Below are positions 8,082-16,201 of a stretch of DNA of 64,000 nt, piece after piece. The notes below the pieces were generated by a model. The model was not told the origin of the DNA. It did no database searches and saw only the letters and a program-made list of their open reading frames with translations. Numbering within the stretch: position 1 is the stretch's first letter; each line of letters begins with the position of its first letter. Source of the DNA: Pseudomonas sp. CHM02 (lineage in GTDB: Bacteria; Pseudomonadota; Gammaproteobacteria; Pseudomonadales; Pseudomonadaceae); assembly GCF_000612585.1 (NCBI RefSeq), contig NZ_JFCA01000009.1, positions 1 to 64,000 on the forward strand, in the 5' to 3' direction. Both the position numbers and the translations under genes were made by a program.

Positions 8082-9627
8082 GGTTCAACCACAACTCATC
8101 AAAACGCCAGGAAGCGAACGTCGTCTGCTCCGGCGTCAAGCCGCCGACCTTCACGGAAGACGCGTCCAGCACATCGTTGAACCCCCAGATCAGCAAGCCA
8201 CCGCGTTCGTGCTGGATCTGCTGGGCTTCATGCACCAGGCCTTTGCGCACTTCCAGGTCGGGTTGGGCCAGGGCCTGGCGATACAGGCTGTCGAAGCGTT
8301 CGTCGTGGAAATTACTGCGGTTGTAGATCGCCAGCGGCGCGTCGTTATGCAGCGCCGAAGCCAGGAAGCCACGGGCGGGTGTCGAGCCTGGCGACAGTTG
8401 CCATTGTTCGCGTTGCGGGCCGTTGAACACGGCACCGTCGACCTGGGTGACACGCACGTCCACACCGGCTTTTTTCGCCTGCTGGGCAAATACCAGCGCG
8501 GCATTCACACCGGGCCCTGGGGTGGTGGTCAGCTCCACGCGCAGATCGGTGTGCCCGGCCTGGCGCAACAGCGAGCGCGCCTGTTCCAAGTCGTACGGGC
8601 GCTGAGCGATGGCGTGGTTGTAGGTGGGGTCATGGGGCGAATACAGGTCGTTGGCGACGCGGCCAAAGCCATTCAGGCCACGGTCCACCAGTTCCTGCCG
8701 ATCGGCCAGCAGGCGAAAGGCCTGGCGCACGCGCACGTCATCGAACGGCGGCTTGGCCAGGTTCAGGTTGAAGCCGGTAAACGAGGTGCTCGGCGACACG
8801 CACAACGACAGGCGCGAATCGGCCTTGAGCAGCGCACTGTGCTCGGCCTGCACACCACTGGCCACGTCGATCTGCCCGGCGCGCAATGCGGCGACACGGG
8901 AGACCTGGTCCTTGAATTCGATGATTTCCAGCTCATCGGCATAGGGCTGTCCGGGTTTGTAGTAGTTCTCGAAACGCGTGTACAGCGAACGCTGACCGGG
9001 CACGAAGCGCTTGAGCTTGTAAGGGCCGGCGCCCACCGGGTTGGTAATCGGGTCGTAGTCGGTGGGCACGATGCCGCCGAAGCTGATCAGGGTTTCATCC
9101 AGCGGGAAGAAGCTCTGGCCTTGTTTGAAACGGATCTCGATGGTGCGCTCGTCCAGCTTGCGCAACGCATTGCGGTCGATGGCGCCGACCAGGCCGGCAA
9201 AGGGCGAAGCCAACTTGGGATCGGTAAGACGCAGCAGCGAAAACAGCATGTCGTCGGCGCCGATGGTCTTGCCGTGGTGGAACTCCAGGCCCGGCTTGAT
9301 GCGAATGGTCCAGGCGCTGGCGTCGGCGTTCGGCTCGGCGAACTCGGCCAGGGCCAGCCGCGTGCTGACGTCGGTGTTCCACTCCCAGAACTTGCTGTAC
9401 AGCGCCCAGCCACGGATGATCCCGCCGCCCACCGGTTTATGCGCGTCGAGGTTGCCAGACTGGTCGCCGTCGATAATGCCCACGCGCAAGCGCCCGCCAC
9501 TCACAGGTTTACCCGTCAAGGCCGCCCCTTGAGTTGCCGCACCGCTATCGCAGCCACCCAGCAGCAAGCCGCCGCCGACCACCAGGCTGTTGCCGAGAAA
9601 CACCCGGCGGGAAAATCCGTCACTCAT
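8074..9627 (-). CDS. Periplasmic substrate-binding lipoprotein of the dipeptide-type ABC importer
   Basis: A 517-residue SBP_bac_5 family protein that should capture the substrate for the adjacent permeases. The N-terminus has a twin-arginine stretch (SRRVFLGNSL), a hydrophobic segment rich in Gly/Leu and a lipobox LLGGC, so it is likely a Tat- or Sec-exported lipoprotein. The body shows family landmarks: NADASAWTIRIKPGLEFHHG, NPVGAGPYKLKRF and the VRVRQAFRLLADRQELVDRG segment. It is the one protein of this island's transport sets with a clear export signal, in contrast to the DszB-like proteins. Only four bases separate it from the upstream monooxygenase gene. Confidence 0.93.
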   Translation of the reverse strand: MSDGFSRRVFLGNSLVVGGGLLLGGCDSGAATQGAALTGKPVSGGRLRVGIIDGDQSGNLDAHKPVGGGIIRGWALYSKFWEWNTDVSTRLALAEFAEPNADASAWTIRIKPGLEFHHGKTIGADDMLFSLLRLTDPKLASPFAGLVGAIDRNALRKLDERTIEIRFKQGQSFFPLDETLISFGGIVPTDYDPITNPVGAGPYKLKRFVPGQRSLYTRFENYYKPGQPYADELEIIEFKDQVSRVAALRAGQIDVASGVQAEHSALLKADSRLSLCVSPSTSFTGFNLNLAKPPFDDVRVRQAFRLLADRQELVDRGLNGFGRVANDLYSPHDPTYNHAIAQRPYDLEQARSLLRQAGHTDLRVELTTTPGPGVNAALVFAQQAKKAGVDVRVTQVDGAVFNGPQREQWQLSPGSTPARGFLASALHNDAPLAIYNRSNFHDERFDSLYRQALAQPDLEVRKGLVHEAQQIQHERGGLLIWGFNDVLDASSVKVGGLTPEQTTFASWRFDELWLNHV

Positions 9628-9631
9628 TCAC

Positions 9632-10819
9632 TCAAGCCTCTTCGTGCTGTACAGCCTTGTGGGTGACGCCCAGGCGCGGTACCTCGAAACCGTGGTCCAG
9701 GTCCAGCAACGGGAACAGCAGGTCGGCCACGCGGTGGGCTTCGTCGATCAGCGGAAAACCGGAGAGGATGAACGCCGACGTGCCCTGGGCTTCATATTCG
9801 CGGATGCGTTCGGCGACTTGTTCGGCGCTGCCGACCAGGTAGGTGCCGGCGGCCGGACCGAGGATGTTGAAGCCGAACAGGCTCGGGCCCAGCCACACGT
9901 TGGGGTAGATCTCCAGTTCGCGCGCGGTGGGCAGGCGCCCGGCTCGGAGGGTCTCGACATTGCGCTGGGTTTGCGGGTCATCGCTGTGGAAATCCTCGAA
10001 GCTCACGCCCGGCGGCAACTGGCGTTCGATGGCGTTGCGCGCAGTCTGCAACGAGGTGCGTTGCAGGAGTTTCTCGGCGTGGGCCCAGGCTTCTTCCTCG
10101 GTCTCGCGCACGATGACCTGCAAGCGAGTACCGAAGGTCAATTCGCGGCCGACCTTCGCCGCTTCGGCGGCTACCCTGCGGAACTTTTCGCCGAGTTTTG
10201 GCGGGGTATTGGCAAAGCTCAGGTACACGTCCAGCAACTGCACCGAATGTTCGACACCCGGCCCCGATGTACCGGCGCCCCACAAGGGAATCCCGGGTTT
10301 CTGGTAAGGCGGATGCCAACCGCCGAGGGGATGACTGGCCGCGCCGGGCGAACGTGGCGCGAGCTTGACGTACTGGCCGTCATAGCCACGGGTGTCGCCA
10401 GCATAGAAGCCCTGGAATGCGCGCCAGTATTCGAGGCTGAACGCATAACGCTCGTCATGCGGGTAATGCACCCCCAGGGTTGCCAGGCCGGCGTCGTTGC
10501 CGTTGACCACGTTGAACAGCAGGCGGCCGTTGGAGAACTGGTCAAACGTGAGTGCCCACTTGGCCAATACCGCGGGCGACAGCTCGCCAGGGTGTTGTGC
10601 CACCAGGAAGCGCAGGCGCTGGGTGGCGTCGATCAGCGAAGCGGCCACGGCCAGGCTTTCATTCGGGCTGGAGCCGAGCAGCGAGCCGTAGTAGCCGAGG
10701 CGATCACTGGCGACCGCGAGTTGTTTGAGGTGTTGAAAGTCGGTTTTCCAGCGACCTTCGGGTTCCCACGGATAAGGGCCATCGGGGGTGGTGAGGTACC
10801 AGAGAATCTTTACAGACAT
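9632..10819 (-). CDS. LLM-class flavin-dependent monooxygenase (SsuD-like)
   Basis: A 395-residue luciferase-family protein. The start at 10819 (MSVKILWYLTTPDGPYPWEP) is chosen because AAGGATG lies just before it and because a longer frame to 10885 only translates REP DNA. SsuD-like blocks are LRFLVAQHPGELSPAVLAKWALTFDQFSNGRLLFNVVNGND, TFGTRLQVIVRETEEEAW, and the C-terminal YLVGSAEQVAERIREYEAQGTSAFILSGFPLIDEAHRVADLLFP, here quoted as separate short motifs of the family rather than one run. It would use FMNH2 and O2 to oxidise an imported organosulfur compound. It is first in the tight run monooxygenase, binding protein, permeases, ATPase. Confidence 0.88.
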   Translation of the reverse strand: MSVKILWYLTTPDGPYPWEPEGRWKTDFQHLKQLAVASDRLGYYGSLLGSSPNESLAVAASLIDATQRLRFLVAQHPGELSPAVLAKWALTFDQFSNGRLLFNVVNGNDAGLATLGVHYPHDERYAFSLEYWRAFQGFYAGDTRGYDGQYVKLAPRSPGAASHPLGGWHPPYQKPGIPLWGAGTSGPGVEHSVQLLDVYLSFANTPPKLGEKFRRVAAEAAKVGRELTFGTRLQVIVRETEEEAWAHAEKLLQRTSLQTARNAIERQLPPGVSFEDFHSDDPQTQRNVETLRAGRLPTARELEIYPNVWLGPSLFGFNILGPAAGTYLVGSAEQVAERIREYEAQGTSAFILSGFPLIDEAHRVADLLFPLLDLDHGFEVPRLGVTHKAVQHEEA

Positions 10820-10848
10820 GACAAACATCCTTGAATAGAACCGCCTCT

Positions 10849-10937
10849 TGTAGGAGCCGGCTTGCCGGCGATGACGGTGGCACATCCAACAGGGATGCCG
10901 CCTGACACACCGCTATCGCCGGCAAGCCGGCTCCTAC
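10849..10937. repeat. BIME: inverted REP pair
   Basis: TGTAGGAGCCGGCTTGCCGG at 10849 faces TATCGCCGGCAAGCCGGCTC near 10914. It lies between the aldolase and monooxygenase genes of one presumed operon and may alter expression of the two halves. Confidence 0.9.
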
Positions 10938-10954
10938 GAGGGGGTGTGGTGATT

Positions 10955-11686
10955 TCAGTCGCGGCGGTCGATGGCCGGCACCAGCCCAAGTGCGGTGGCT
11001 TGCTCGAACAACCCGCTCATCTTCCACTGCTGGGTCAGCACGCCCGGTCCATAGGCACGTGAGCCACCCAGCGCGTCCGCGAGCAATTGCAGTTGTGCGC
11101 CCTCCTCCAGCAACAGGATGAATTCCGCCGTGGCGCGCAGCCCTTGCTTGCCCCACACGGTGGAGCCGCCGTTGGCTTCGAGGATCGCCAGGTTGAAGGG
11201 GTTTTCGGCGATCTTGTCGAGGATGAAATCCACTTCCTGCTGGCGACGGTCGATGTACACCGGCAGTTCCCGCGCCAGCTGGTAGCGCTGCACCGGCACG
11301 TAGTGGAACGGCAAGGTGCGGTGGGTCTGGGCCCAGGCGCCCAGGTAGGGCGAGTGCACATGGGACACGGTGGTCACGTCCGCATGCTGCTGGAACAGCT
11401 TGGTGTAGCGCCCCAGGCCGCCCTTGCCCTTGCCGAGGATGACGTTGCCGGCAAAGTCGGTGACCGTGGCTTGCAGCGGCTTGCGGTAGTTCCACGGGCC
11501 GCCGTAGCTGACCGACACCAGCAACTCCTGGCCGGGGACCCGCTCGATAAAGCCGACGGTGCCGGCAGCGGTGATGGTGTTGGTTTCACGGAACACGGTG
11601 AAGGCCTCTTCGGCCTCCAGCAGGACCTTGTCGACAAAGGCCTGCAGTTCCTGGCTGATCGGTTGGGCGTGGACAATGGCAGTCAT
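10955..11686 (-). CDS. Class II aldolase/adducin family protein
   Basis: A 243-residue protein of the zinc-dependent class II aldolase family (fuculose-phosphate aldolase fold). The metal-binding segment reads TVSHVHSPYLGAWAQTH, with the HxH pair near residue 110, and a further His follows in the THRTLPFHY stretch. The catalytic acid/base region near EAEEAFTVFRETNTI is less typical. It sits 15 bases after the DszB-like gene in the same orientation. Its role in sulfur metabolism is unclear: it could trim the carbon skeleton left after desulfurisation. The family assignment is firm and the substrate unknown. Confidence 0.8.
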   Translation of the reverse strand: MTAIVHAQPISQELQAFVDKVLLEAEEAFTVFRETNTITAAGTVGFIERVPGQELLVSVSYGGPWNYRKPLQATVTDFAGNVILGKGKGGLGRYTKLFQQHADVTTVSHVHSPYLGAWAQTHRTLPFHYVPVQRYQLARELPVYIDRRQQEVDFILDKIAENPFNLAILEANGGSTVWGKQGLRATAEFILLLEEGAQLQLLADALGGSRAYGPGVLTQQWKMSGLFEQATALGLVPAIDRRD

Positions 11687-11701
11687 GTGGGTTCTCCAGT
11701 T

Positions 11702-12745
11702 TCAGGCGCGGCGCTTGGCCAACAGTTCATGGGCGGCTTGCAGAGGGCGCGGGTCGACCCAGTCGGCGATGGAAAAATCGCGCTCCAGGAAGCCGTGCAG
11801 GTAAAGAAATTCTTTTTGGGTGCCGAGGAAGTCCAGGCGCTGGGCCGACAGATCCGGCGCCAGGGTGGTGTGGAAATCCCCGCGATAGGCCTCGGCCACC
11901 CCGACGCTGCCGGCGCGGGTTTCTTCTTCGAGAATGGCGTTCAGGCCGTCGCGATTGTTCGCCGCCCAATCGGCAGCACTGAGGGTTTGCGCGAGAAAGC
12001 GCACCACCAGGTCAAAGTGGTTGTCCAGCAGGTTCTGGTGCACGGTGATCGGCCGTGGCGTGCCGTTGTTGATGCGATAGCGCGGCTCGGCGATCCGGTC
12101 CAGGTCGATGCCCACCACCAGCCCCAGGCGCCGTGCGGCGTCGGCCGCCGAGGCGCCCTTGACGTACACCGCATCCACCTCACCATGCACCAGGTAATCC
12201 AGGCCCGACCACAGGCGCTGCAAACCCTGTTGCGGGTCCGGCGCCTGGGACTGGTCCTGCAAGGCCACTTCCACCAGTTCGACATCATCGAACCCGAGGC
12301 CGGCCAGGCTCAACGCGCCCTTGTAGCCGTGCAGGCTCATGGCCCGCGCGATGCTGCCGGGACGGCTGTCGCCCCAGGCCGGCAGGGCCAGGCGCTTGCC
12401 TTTCAAGTCTTCGGGACGGGTGATACCGGAGTCCGGGCGCACGAGGATGGTTTGCCATTCCTCGATCCAGGTCAGGCCGATCAGCCGACTCGGCGCACCA
12501 GCAGCACGGGCGGCCAGGGCCGGGACATTGCCGCCTTCGCGAAACAGCCCCGGCAGGTCGTGATCGTAGTGATGACGGCCGAGTTGGCGGGCCTCCTGCA
12601 ACGTCGACACGGGCAAGCCGTCCGGCGCGAATTCTTCGGTCAACCACCCCAGCTTGTAGGCGATGCCGGAGGCGGTCGGCACCGGACAACGGGTAAACCA
12701 GATCTGTTCAAGCTCGGGCGTGGGCAGGACAGCGGAAAGGGTCAT
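11702..12745 (-). CDS. DszB-like putative desulfinase (usually labelled ABC substrate-binding protein)
   Basis: A 347-residue protein of the NMT1/periplasmic-binding fold. The start at 12745 follows GGAG in the leader; a longer frame to 12964 would translate the regulatory region. It has no signal peptide: the chain opens with PTPELEQIWFTRCPVPTASG. It shows Cys20 in TRCPVP, His59 in HHYDH and Arg69 in FREGGNVP. The same three residues with identical His-to-Arg spacing (10) are the catalytic Cys27, His60 and Arg70 of the biphenyl sulfinate desulfinase DszB, as I recall that structure. The first gene of a leftward operon, it lies behind a near-consensus sigma-54 promoter. An alternative is a cytosolic or cryptically exported sulfonate-binding protein. 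Confidence 0.78.
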   Translation of the reverse strand: MTLSAVLPTPELEQIWFTRCPVPTASGIAYKLGWLTEEFAPDGLPVSTLQEARQLGRHHYDHDLPGLFREGGNVPALAARAAGAPSRLIGLTWIEEWQTILVRPDSGITRPEDLKGKRLALPAWGDSRPGSIARAMSLHGYKGALSLAGLGFDDVELVEVALQDQSQAPDPQQGLQRLWSGLDYLVHGEVDAVYVKGASAADAARRLGLVVGIDLDRIAEPRYRINNGTPRPITVHQNLLDNHFDLVVRFLAQTLSAADWAANNRDGLNAILEEETRAGSVGVAEAYRGDFHTTLAPDLSAQRLDFLGTQKEFLYLHGFLERDFSIADWVDPRPLQAAHELLAKRRA

Positions 12746-12787
12746 GGGGCGGCTCCATTGAATTGGGCAAGTCAGTGGAGGGGGTAT

Positions 12788-12804
12788 TGCAGAGGCCGTG
12801 CCAA
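12788..12804 (-). promoter_or_regulatory. Sigma-54 (-24/-12) promoter for the DszB-like operon
   Basis: Read on the minus strand it is TTGGCACGGCCTCTGCA, matching the sigma-54 consensus YTGGCACGRNNNTTGCW at all but one fixed position, with GG and GC ten bases apart. The GC element lies about 45 bases before the ATG at 12745. Confidence 0.8.
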
Positions 12805-12904
12805 TCGGCGCTGGCCCCGGTTTGCAAGGGCTTCGGCGCTTGCCTGCGCAGGCGACTGCTGACCTGCCAACAGCACTGCTGCTGCACCAGCAGTCGTTTG
12901 CCCA

Positions 12905-12925
12905 GGCTGCTTCCCCAGCAGCACC
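12905..12925 (+). promoter_or_regulatory. Putative enhancer-binding site (AGCAGCACC half-site)
   Basis: GGCTGCT, five bases, then AGCAGCACC. The right half is identical to that of three other palindromes near sigma-54 promoters in this island. A related CTGCTGCACCAGCAG lies at about 12876-12893. Position between two divergent promoters suits a shared upstream activator site. Confidence 0.5.
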
Positions 12926-12963
12926 CCCACCCGCAGAGCCCCCGCATAGCGGGGCTTTGCACA

Positions 12964-12980
12964 TTGGCTTGGAACTTGCT
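12964..12980 (+). promoter_or_regulatory. Sigma-54 type promoter for the DszC/SfnB-like gene
   Basis: TTGGCTTGGAACTTGCT keeps the -24 TTGGC and -12 TTGCT with the required ten-base GG-GC spacing, but the ACG after TGGC is replaced by TTG. The leader to the ATG at 13126 is about 135 bases and contains a REP pair. Confidence 0.6.
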
Positions 12981-13007
12981 CAAGCCCCTCCCAGCACCGC
13001 AACCCCC

Positions 13008-13092
13008 TGTAGGAGCCCGGCTTGTCGAAGCGTCGCACGGCGGCGATGACGTCCGTGAAAACGCCATCGCCGGCAAGCCGGGCTCCTACAAG
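13008..13092. repeat. Degenerate BIME in a leader region
   Basis: TGTAGGAGCCCGGCTTG at 13008 then diverges (TCGAAGCGTCGC) before GGCGATGACG. The opposing unit CCATCGCCGGCAAGCCGGGC ends near 13092. The first unit looks interrupted. Confidence 0.75.
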
Positions 13093-13125
13093 GCGGGGAG
13101 CGAACCAAACCAGAAGGATGAATGC

Positions 13126-14358
13126 ATGACTACGTTTGAACAGGCCCCCGTACGCCAACTGCACAGCGAAGCCGAGGCCATCGCCGCTGCCAAGGAGATC
13201 GCGGTGGAAATCGCCGCCATCGCCGCCGACCACCAACAAAACGGCCAACTGCCATGGCGCCAGGCGCAACTGCTGTCCGACAGCGGCATCACCGCCATCG
13301 GCGTGCCCAAGGCCTTTGGCGGGCTGGGCGCTTCGGTGCAGACCATCGTCGAGACCGTGCGCATTATCTCGGTGGCCGATGGCGGTGTCGGGCAACTGCT
13401 GCAAATCCACAACGTGATGCTGCGCGGGATTTTCAATGGTTATCCGGATGTGGTGCGTGATCGACTGGTCAGCGACGTGCTGGCCGGCAAGCGCTTCGGC
13501 AATGCCCTGGCCGAGGTCGGCGGCAAGAACAAGTTCGCATTGAAGACCCGTGTCGAGCGCCGTGAGGACGGCGCGCTGGTACTCAATGGCAGCAAGTTCT
13601 ACTCCACCGGTTCTTACCTGGCCGAATGGATCTCGCTCACCGCCGCTTCGGACGATGGCGGCGCCGGCGTGCTGCTCAACCGCAATGCACCGGGCCTCAC
13701 GCTGGTGGATGACTGGGCCGCCTTCGGCCAGAAAAACTCGGTCAGTGGCACGGTGAATTTCGACAATATCTTGCTGGATGAAGACTACGTGTCACGGCGC
13801 AAGGGCCCGATGAAACGCACCGGGCTGACGTTTCCGCAGATCCTTCATGCGGCCATCGACACCGGCATCGCCGCCGGCGCCCTGGCAGCCGCCGTGGACT
13901 ATCTCAAGCACAACGCGCGCCCGTGGGTGGAAAGCGGCGTCGACCACGCCAACGAAGAACCGCACATCATCAAGCAGATCGGCGAATACGCCGTGGCCCT
14001 GCGCGCCGCCGAATCGCTGCTGCGCGATGCCGCGCGGGTGTTTGATGCCCATGAGTTGGACCCGGAGAACAAAGCGCTGCAGGACGAGTTGATCCTCTCG
14101 GTCGCCACCGCGCGTGCGCATTCCGACAGCGCTTCGCTGAAGATTTCCAGCGATATCTTCTCGTTGCTGGGGGCCAGTTCGTCGCTGAGCAAATGGAACC
14201 TGGACCGCTTCTGGCGCAACGCCCGCGTGCACACCACCCATGACCCGATCCGCTGGCGTTTGCACCACGTGGGCAACTACTACCTCAACGGGGTGGACCC
14301 AGGCGAGTACACCGCGATCCTGAATGCCAAGGAAACCCAAGGCGCCACCCGCACATAA
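13126..14358 (+). CDS. DszC/SfnB-like flavin-dependent monooxygenase (acyl-CoA dehydrogenase fold)
   Basis: A 410-residue member of the acyl-CoA dehydrogenase superfamily branch containing SfnB (sulfur acquisition) and DszC (dibenzothiophene and sulfoxide monooxygenase). AGAAGGATG precedes the ATG at 13126; the longer frame from 12763 is excluded because it crosses promoter and REP DNA. Visible family features are LLSDSGITAIGVPKAFGG, the FAD-binding NALAEVGGKN region, LVLNGSKFYSTG and the C-terminal block NARVHTTHDPIRWRLHHVGNYYLNG split here as HTTHDP (His about 372, matching the catalytic His of DszC) and VGNYYLNG. It likely oxidises a sulfide, sulfoxide or sulfone with reduced flavin. It is transcribed away from the DszB-like gene under a sigma-54 type promoter. 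Confidence 0.85.
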   Translation: MTTFEQAPVRQLHSEAEAIAAAKEIAVEIAAIAADHQQNGQLPWRQAQLLSDSGITAIGVPKAFGGLGASVQTIVETVRIISVADGGVGQLLQIHNVMLRGIFNGYPDVVRDRLVSDVLAGKRFGNALAEVGGKNKFALKTRVERREDGALVLNGSKFYSTGSYLAEWISLTAASDDGGAGVLLNRNAPGLTLVDDWAAFGQKNSVSGTVNFDNILLDEDYVSRRKGPMKRTGLTFPQILHAAIDTGIAAGALAAAVDYLKHNARPWVESGVDHANEEPHIIKQIGEYAVALRAAESLLRDAARVFDAHELDPENKALQDELILSVATARAHSDSASLKISSDIFSLLGASSSLSKWNLDRFWRNARVHTTHDPIRWRLHHVGNYYLNGVDPGEYTAILNAKETQGATRT

Positions 14359-14368
14359 AACCCTACCG

Positions 14369-14396
14369 GTAGGAGCCCGGCTTGCCGGGCTCCTAC
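14369..14396. repeat. Perfect REP hairpin
   Basis: GTAGGAGCCCGGC, TT, GCCGGGCTCCTAC: a 13-base-arm inverted repeat made of two fused REP halves. No T-run follows, so it is not a clear intrinsic terminator. It lies between the DszC-like gene and the ABC exporter pair. Confidence 0.85.
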
Positions 14397-14434
14397 AGGT
14401 CCGGCATCCCCCCGTTTATGTCTATGAGCTTTTC

Positions 14435-16201
14435 ATGATTGAACAACACCCTCTTTTACGCAGCCTGGCGATCTACCGGGAAATGCCCTGGCGGTTCGCG
14501 CTGGTGGCGACGCTGTATGTGGCGATCAACCTGGGGCTGGTCTGGCAGCAATGGCTGATCGGGCATGCGGTGAATGACGTGAGTGCCGGCCGCGCCGTGG
14601 TCCCCCAGCCTGACGGCAGCCTGGATGCCCGCCTCGGCTGGTATTGGCTGGGGCTGATGTTCGCCGTGGCCCTGGGGCGCGGCGTGTTGCAATACATCGC
14701 CAGCGTGCTGTCGCTGGTAATCAGCCAGGCGCTGCTGACGCGCCTGCGCGAACGCATCCTGGCCCAGGTGCAAAGCCTGCACCTGGGCTATCACTGGCAG
14801 CATGGCATGGGCGAGATGATCACCCGCACCACCCGCGACGCCGACAAGGTTCGCGACGCCCTGATCACCTTCTGGCGGCAACTGGTGGAAACCCCACTGG
14901 TGGTACTGGCCACGGTCGGCCTGCTGGGCTGGTACAACCCGCTGCTGGGTCTGGTGCCGTTGTTGCTGACGGTCACCGGGCTGTGGATTTTCGTGCGCCA
15001 GACCGAGCGCCTGGTGAGTCTGGACCGGGCGGTCGGCAGTGCCTATGACCGTGTCAATCAGGACCTGAGCGAAGGCATTGGCGGCGTACGCGTGATCAAG
15101 TCATTCGCCTTGGAACAGCAGCGTATCCAGGGCTTTGCCGATCAGGTCGCGGTGTTTGCATCGTTGGCACGCCAGGCACTGGCGTATTCCAGTTCGCGCA
15201 TTCCGCTGCCCCAGGCGGTGGTTGCGTTGGGGCATGTGTGGATCCTGGTGTACGGCGCGCATCTGGTCGCCGCCGGGCAACTGGGGATTGGCGAACTGGT
15301 CACGTCCCTGCTGATCGCCACCACGCTGGTGTTCCGTATCGAAGGCATTGGCCGGGTGATGCAGACCTTTGCCGACGCGCGTGCGAGCGCCGAGCGCATC
15401 TGGCAATTACTCGATGCACCGGCCGCGATTCGCAGCGGCAACGGCGCCCTGCCTGCCGGCCCGCTGGGGCTCAAGCTGGAGCATGTCAGCGTGACGGCGC
15501 CGGGCGGCGGCCGCGACATTCTGCATGACTGCTCGCTGAGCTTGCAGCCCGGCGAAATCGTCGCATTGGTCGGCGCCACCGGCACCGGCAAGAGCCTGCT
15601 GGCGAGCCTGTTGCCGCGCCTCAGCGACGTGACGGCCGGGCGCCTGTTGCTGGGTTCGGATGCCAACGGCTGGCAGGACATTCGCGAGCTGCAACTGGGC
15701 TCGCTGCGCCGCCGGGTGCATGTGGTGCCCCAGGAAAGTTTCCTGTTCGCCGGCACGCTCGCCGCCAACCTGCGCCTGACCGCGCCCGACGCCAGCGACG
15801 AACAACTGCGCAAAGCCTTGCACCTGGCAGCCGCCGAAGACGTGCTGCAGCGCCTGCCCCAAGGCCTGGAAACCCCGCTGGGTGATCGGGGCGTGACCCT
15901 GTCCGGTGGCCAGCGCCAGCGCTTGTGCCTGGCCCGCGCACTGCTGGGCACGCCGGACTTCCTGTGCCTGGACGACGCCACCAGCGCCCTCGACGCCATC
16001 AGCGAGCGCCAGGTGCTGAACAACTTGCGGCAGTTGCACGGCACGACGGTGCTGGTGATCTCCAGCAAACTCTCGACCATCTTGCTGGCCGACCGCGTGC
16101 TGATGCTGGACGACGGCAGGATCACCGCCCAGGGTCGTCACACCGACCTGCAATCCACGCATGCGCATTACCGCGACCTGTTGGGGATCGACCATGGCTA
16201 A
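14435..16201 (+). CDS. ABC exporter half-transporter, subunit with degenerate ATP site
   Basis: A 588-residue protein with an N-terminal six-helix ABC exporter membrane domain (about 20-310) and a C-terminal nucleotide-binding domain. Walker A is GATGTGKS (380-387) and the signature LSGGQ (489-493) is intact. Walker B, however, ends in LDD (Asp514 in place of the catalytic Glu), and the switch region reads SSK (543-545) where AHR is usual, so the switch His is replaced by Ser. Such a subunit is typical of heterodimeric exporters (TmrAB, BmrCD, TM287/288). The ATG at 14435 begins MIEQHPLLRS; upstream frame is REP DNA. It overlaps the next gene by eight bases. It might export a sulfur-free or toxic by-product; the substrate is unknown. 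Confidence 0.9.
   Translation: MIEQHPLLRSLAIYREMPWRFALVATLYVAINLGLVWQQWLIGHAVNDVSAGRAVVPQPDGSLDARLGWYWLGLMFAVALGRGVLQYIASVLSLVISQALLTRLRERILAQVQSLHLGYHWQHGMGEMITRTTRDADKVRDALITFWRQLVETPLVVLATVGLLGWYNPLLGLVPLLLTVTGLWIFVRQTERLVSLDRAVGSAYDRVNQDLSEGIGGVRVIKSFALEQQRIQGFADQVAVFASLARQALAYSSSRIPLPQAVVALGHVWILVYGAHLVAAGQLGIGELVTSLLIATTLVFRIEGIGRVMQTFADARASAERIWQLLDAPAAIRSGNGALPAGPLGLKLEHVSVTAPGGGRDILHDCSLSLQPGEIVALVGATGTGKSLLASLLPRLSDVTAGRLLLGSDANGWQDIRELQLGSLRRRVHVVPQESFLFAGTLAANLRLTAPDASDEQLRKALHLAAAEDVLQRLPQGLETPLGDRGVTLSGGQRQRLCLARALLGTPDFLCLDDATSALDAISERQVLNNLRQLHGTTVLVISSKLSTILLADRVLMLDDGRITAQGRHTDLQSTHAHYRDLLGIDHG

Larger units (their letters stand above)
12746..13125. other. Divergent regulatory region between DszB-like and DszC-like genes
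   Basis: No gene is supported in this 380-base gap. It holds two outward-facing sigma-54 type promoters (12788-12804 leftward, 12964-12980 rightward), a cluster of CTGCTG/CAGCAG repeats between them (12853-12925), a GC hairpin at 12937-12958 (AGCCCCCGC, ATA loop, GCGGGGCT) and a degenerate BIME at 13008-13092 inside the rightward leader. Confidence 0.75.

Noticed and set aside
12746..12964. N-terminal extension of the DszB-like protein at 11702
   Set aside because: It would translate through a near-consensus sigma-54 promoter and CTGCTG repeats. The inner ATG has a ribosome site and matches the paralogues' start.
14369..14396. Intrinsic terminator after the DszC-like gene
   Set aside because: The stem is strong but there is no T-run and the sequence is two REP halves.
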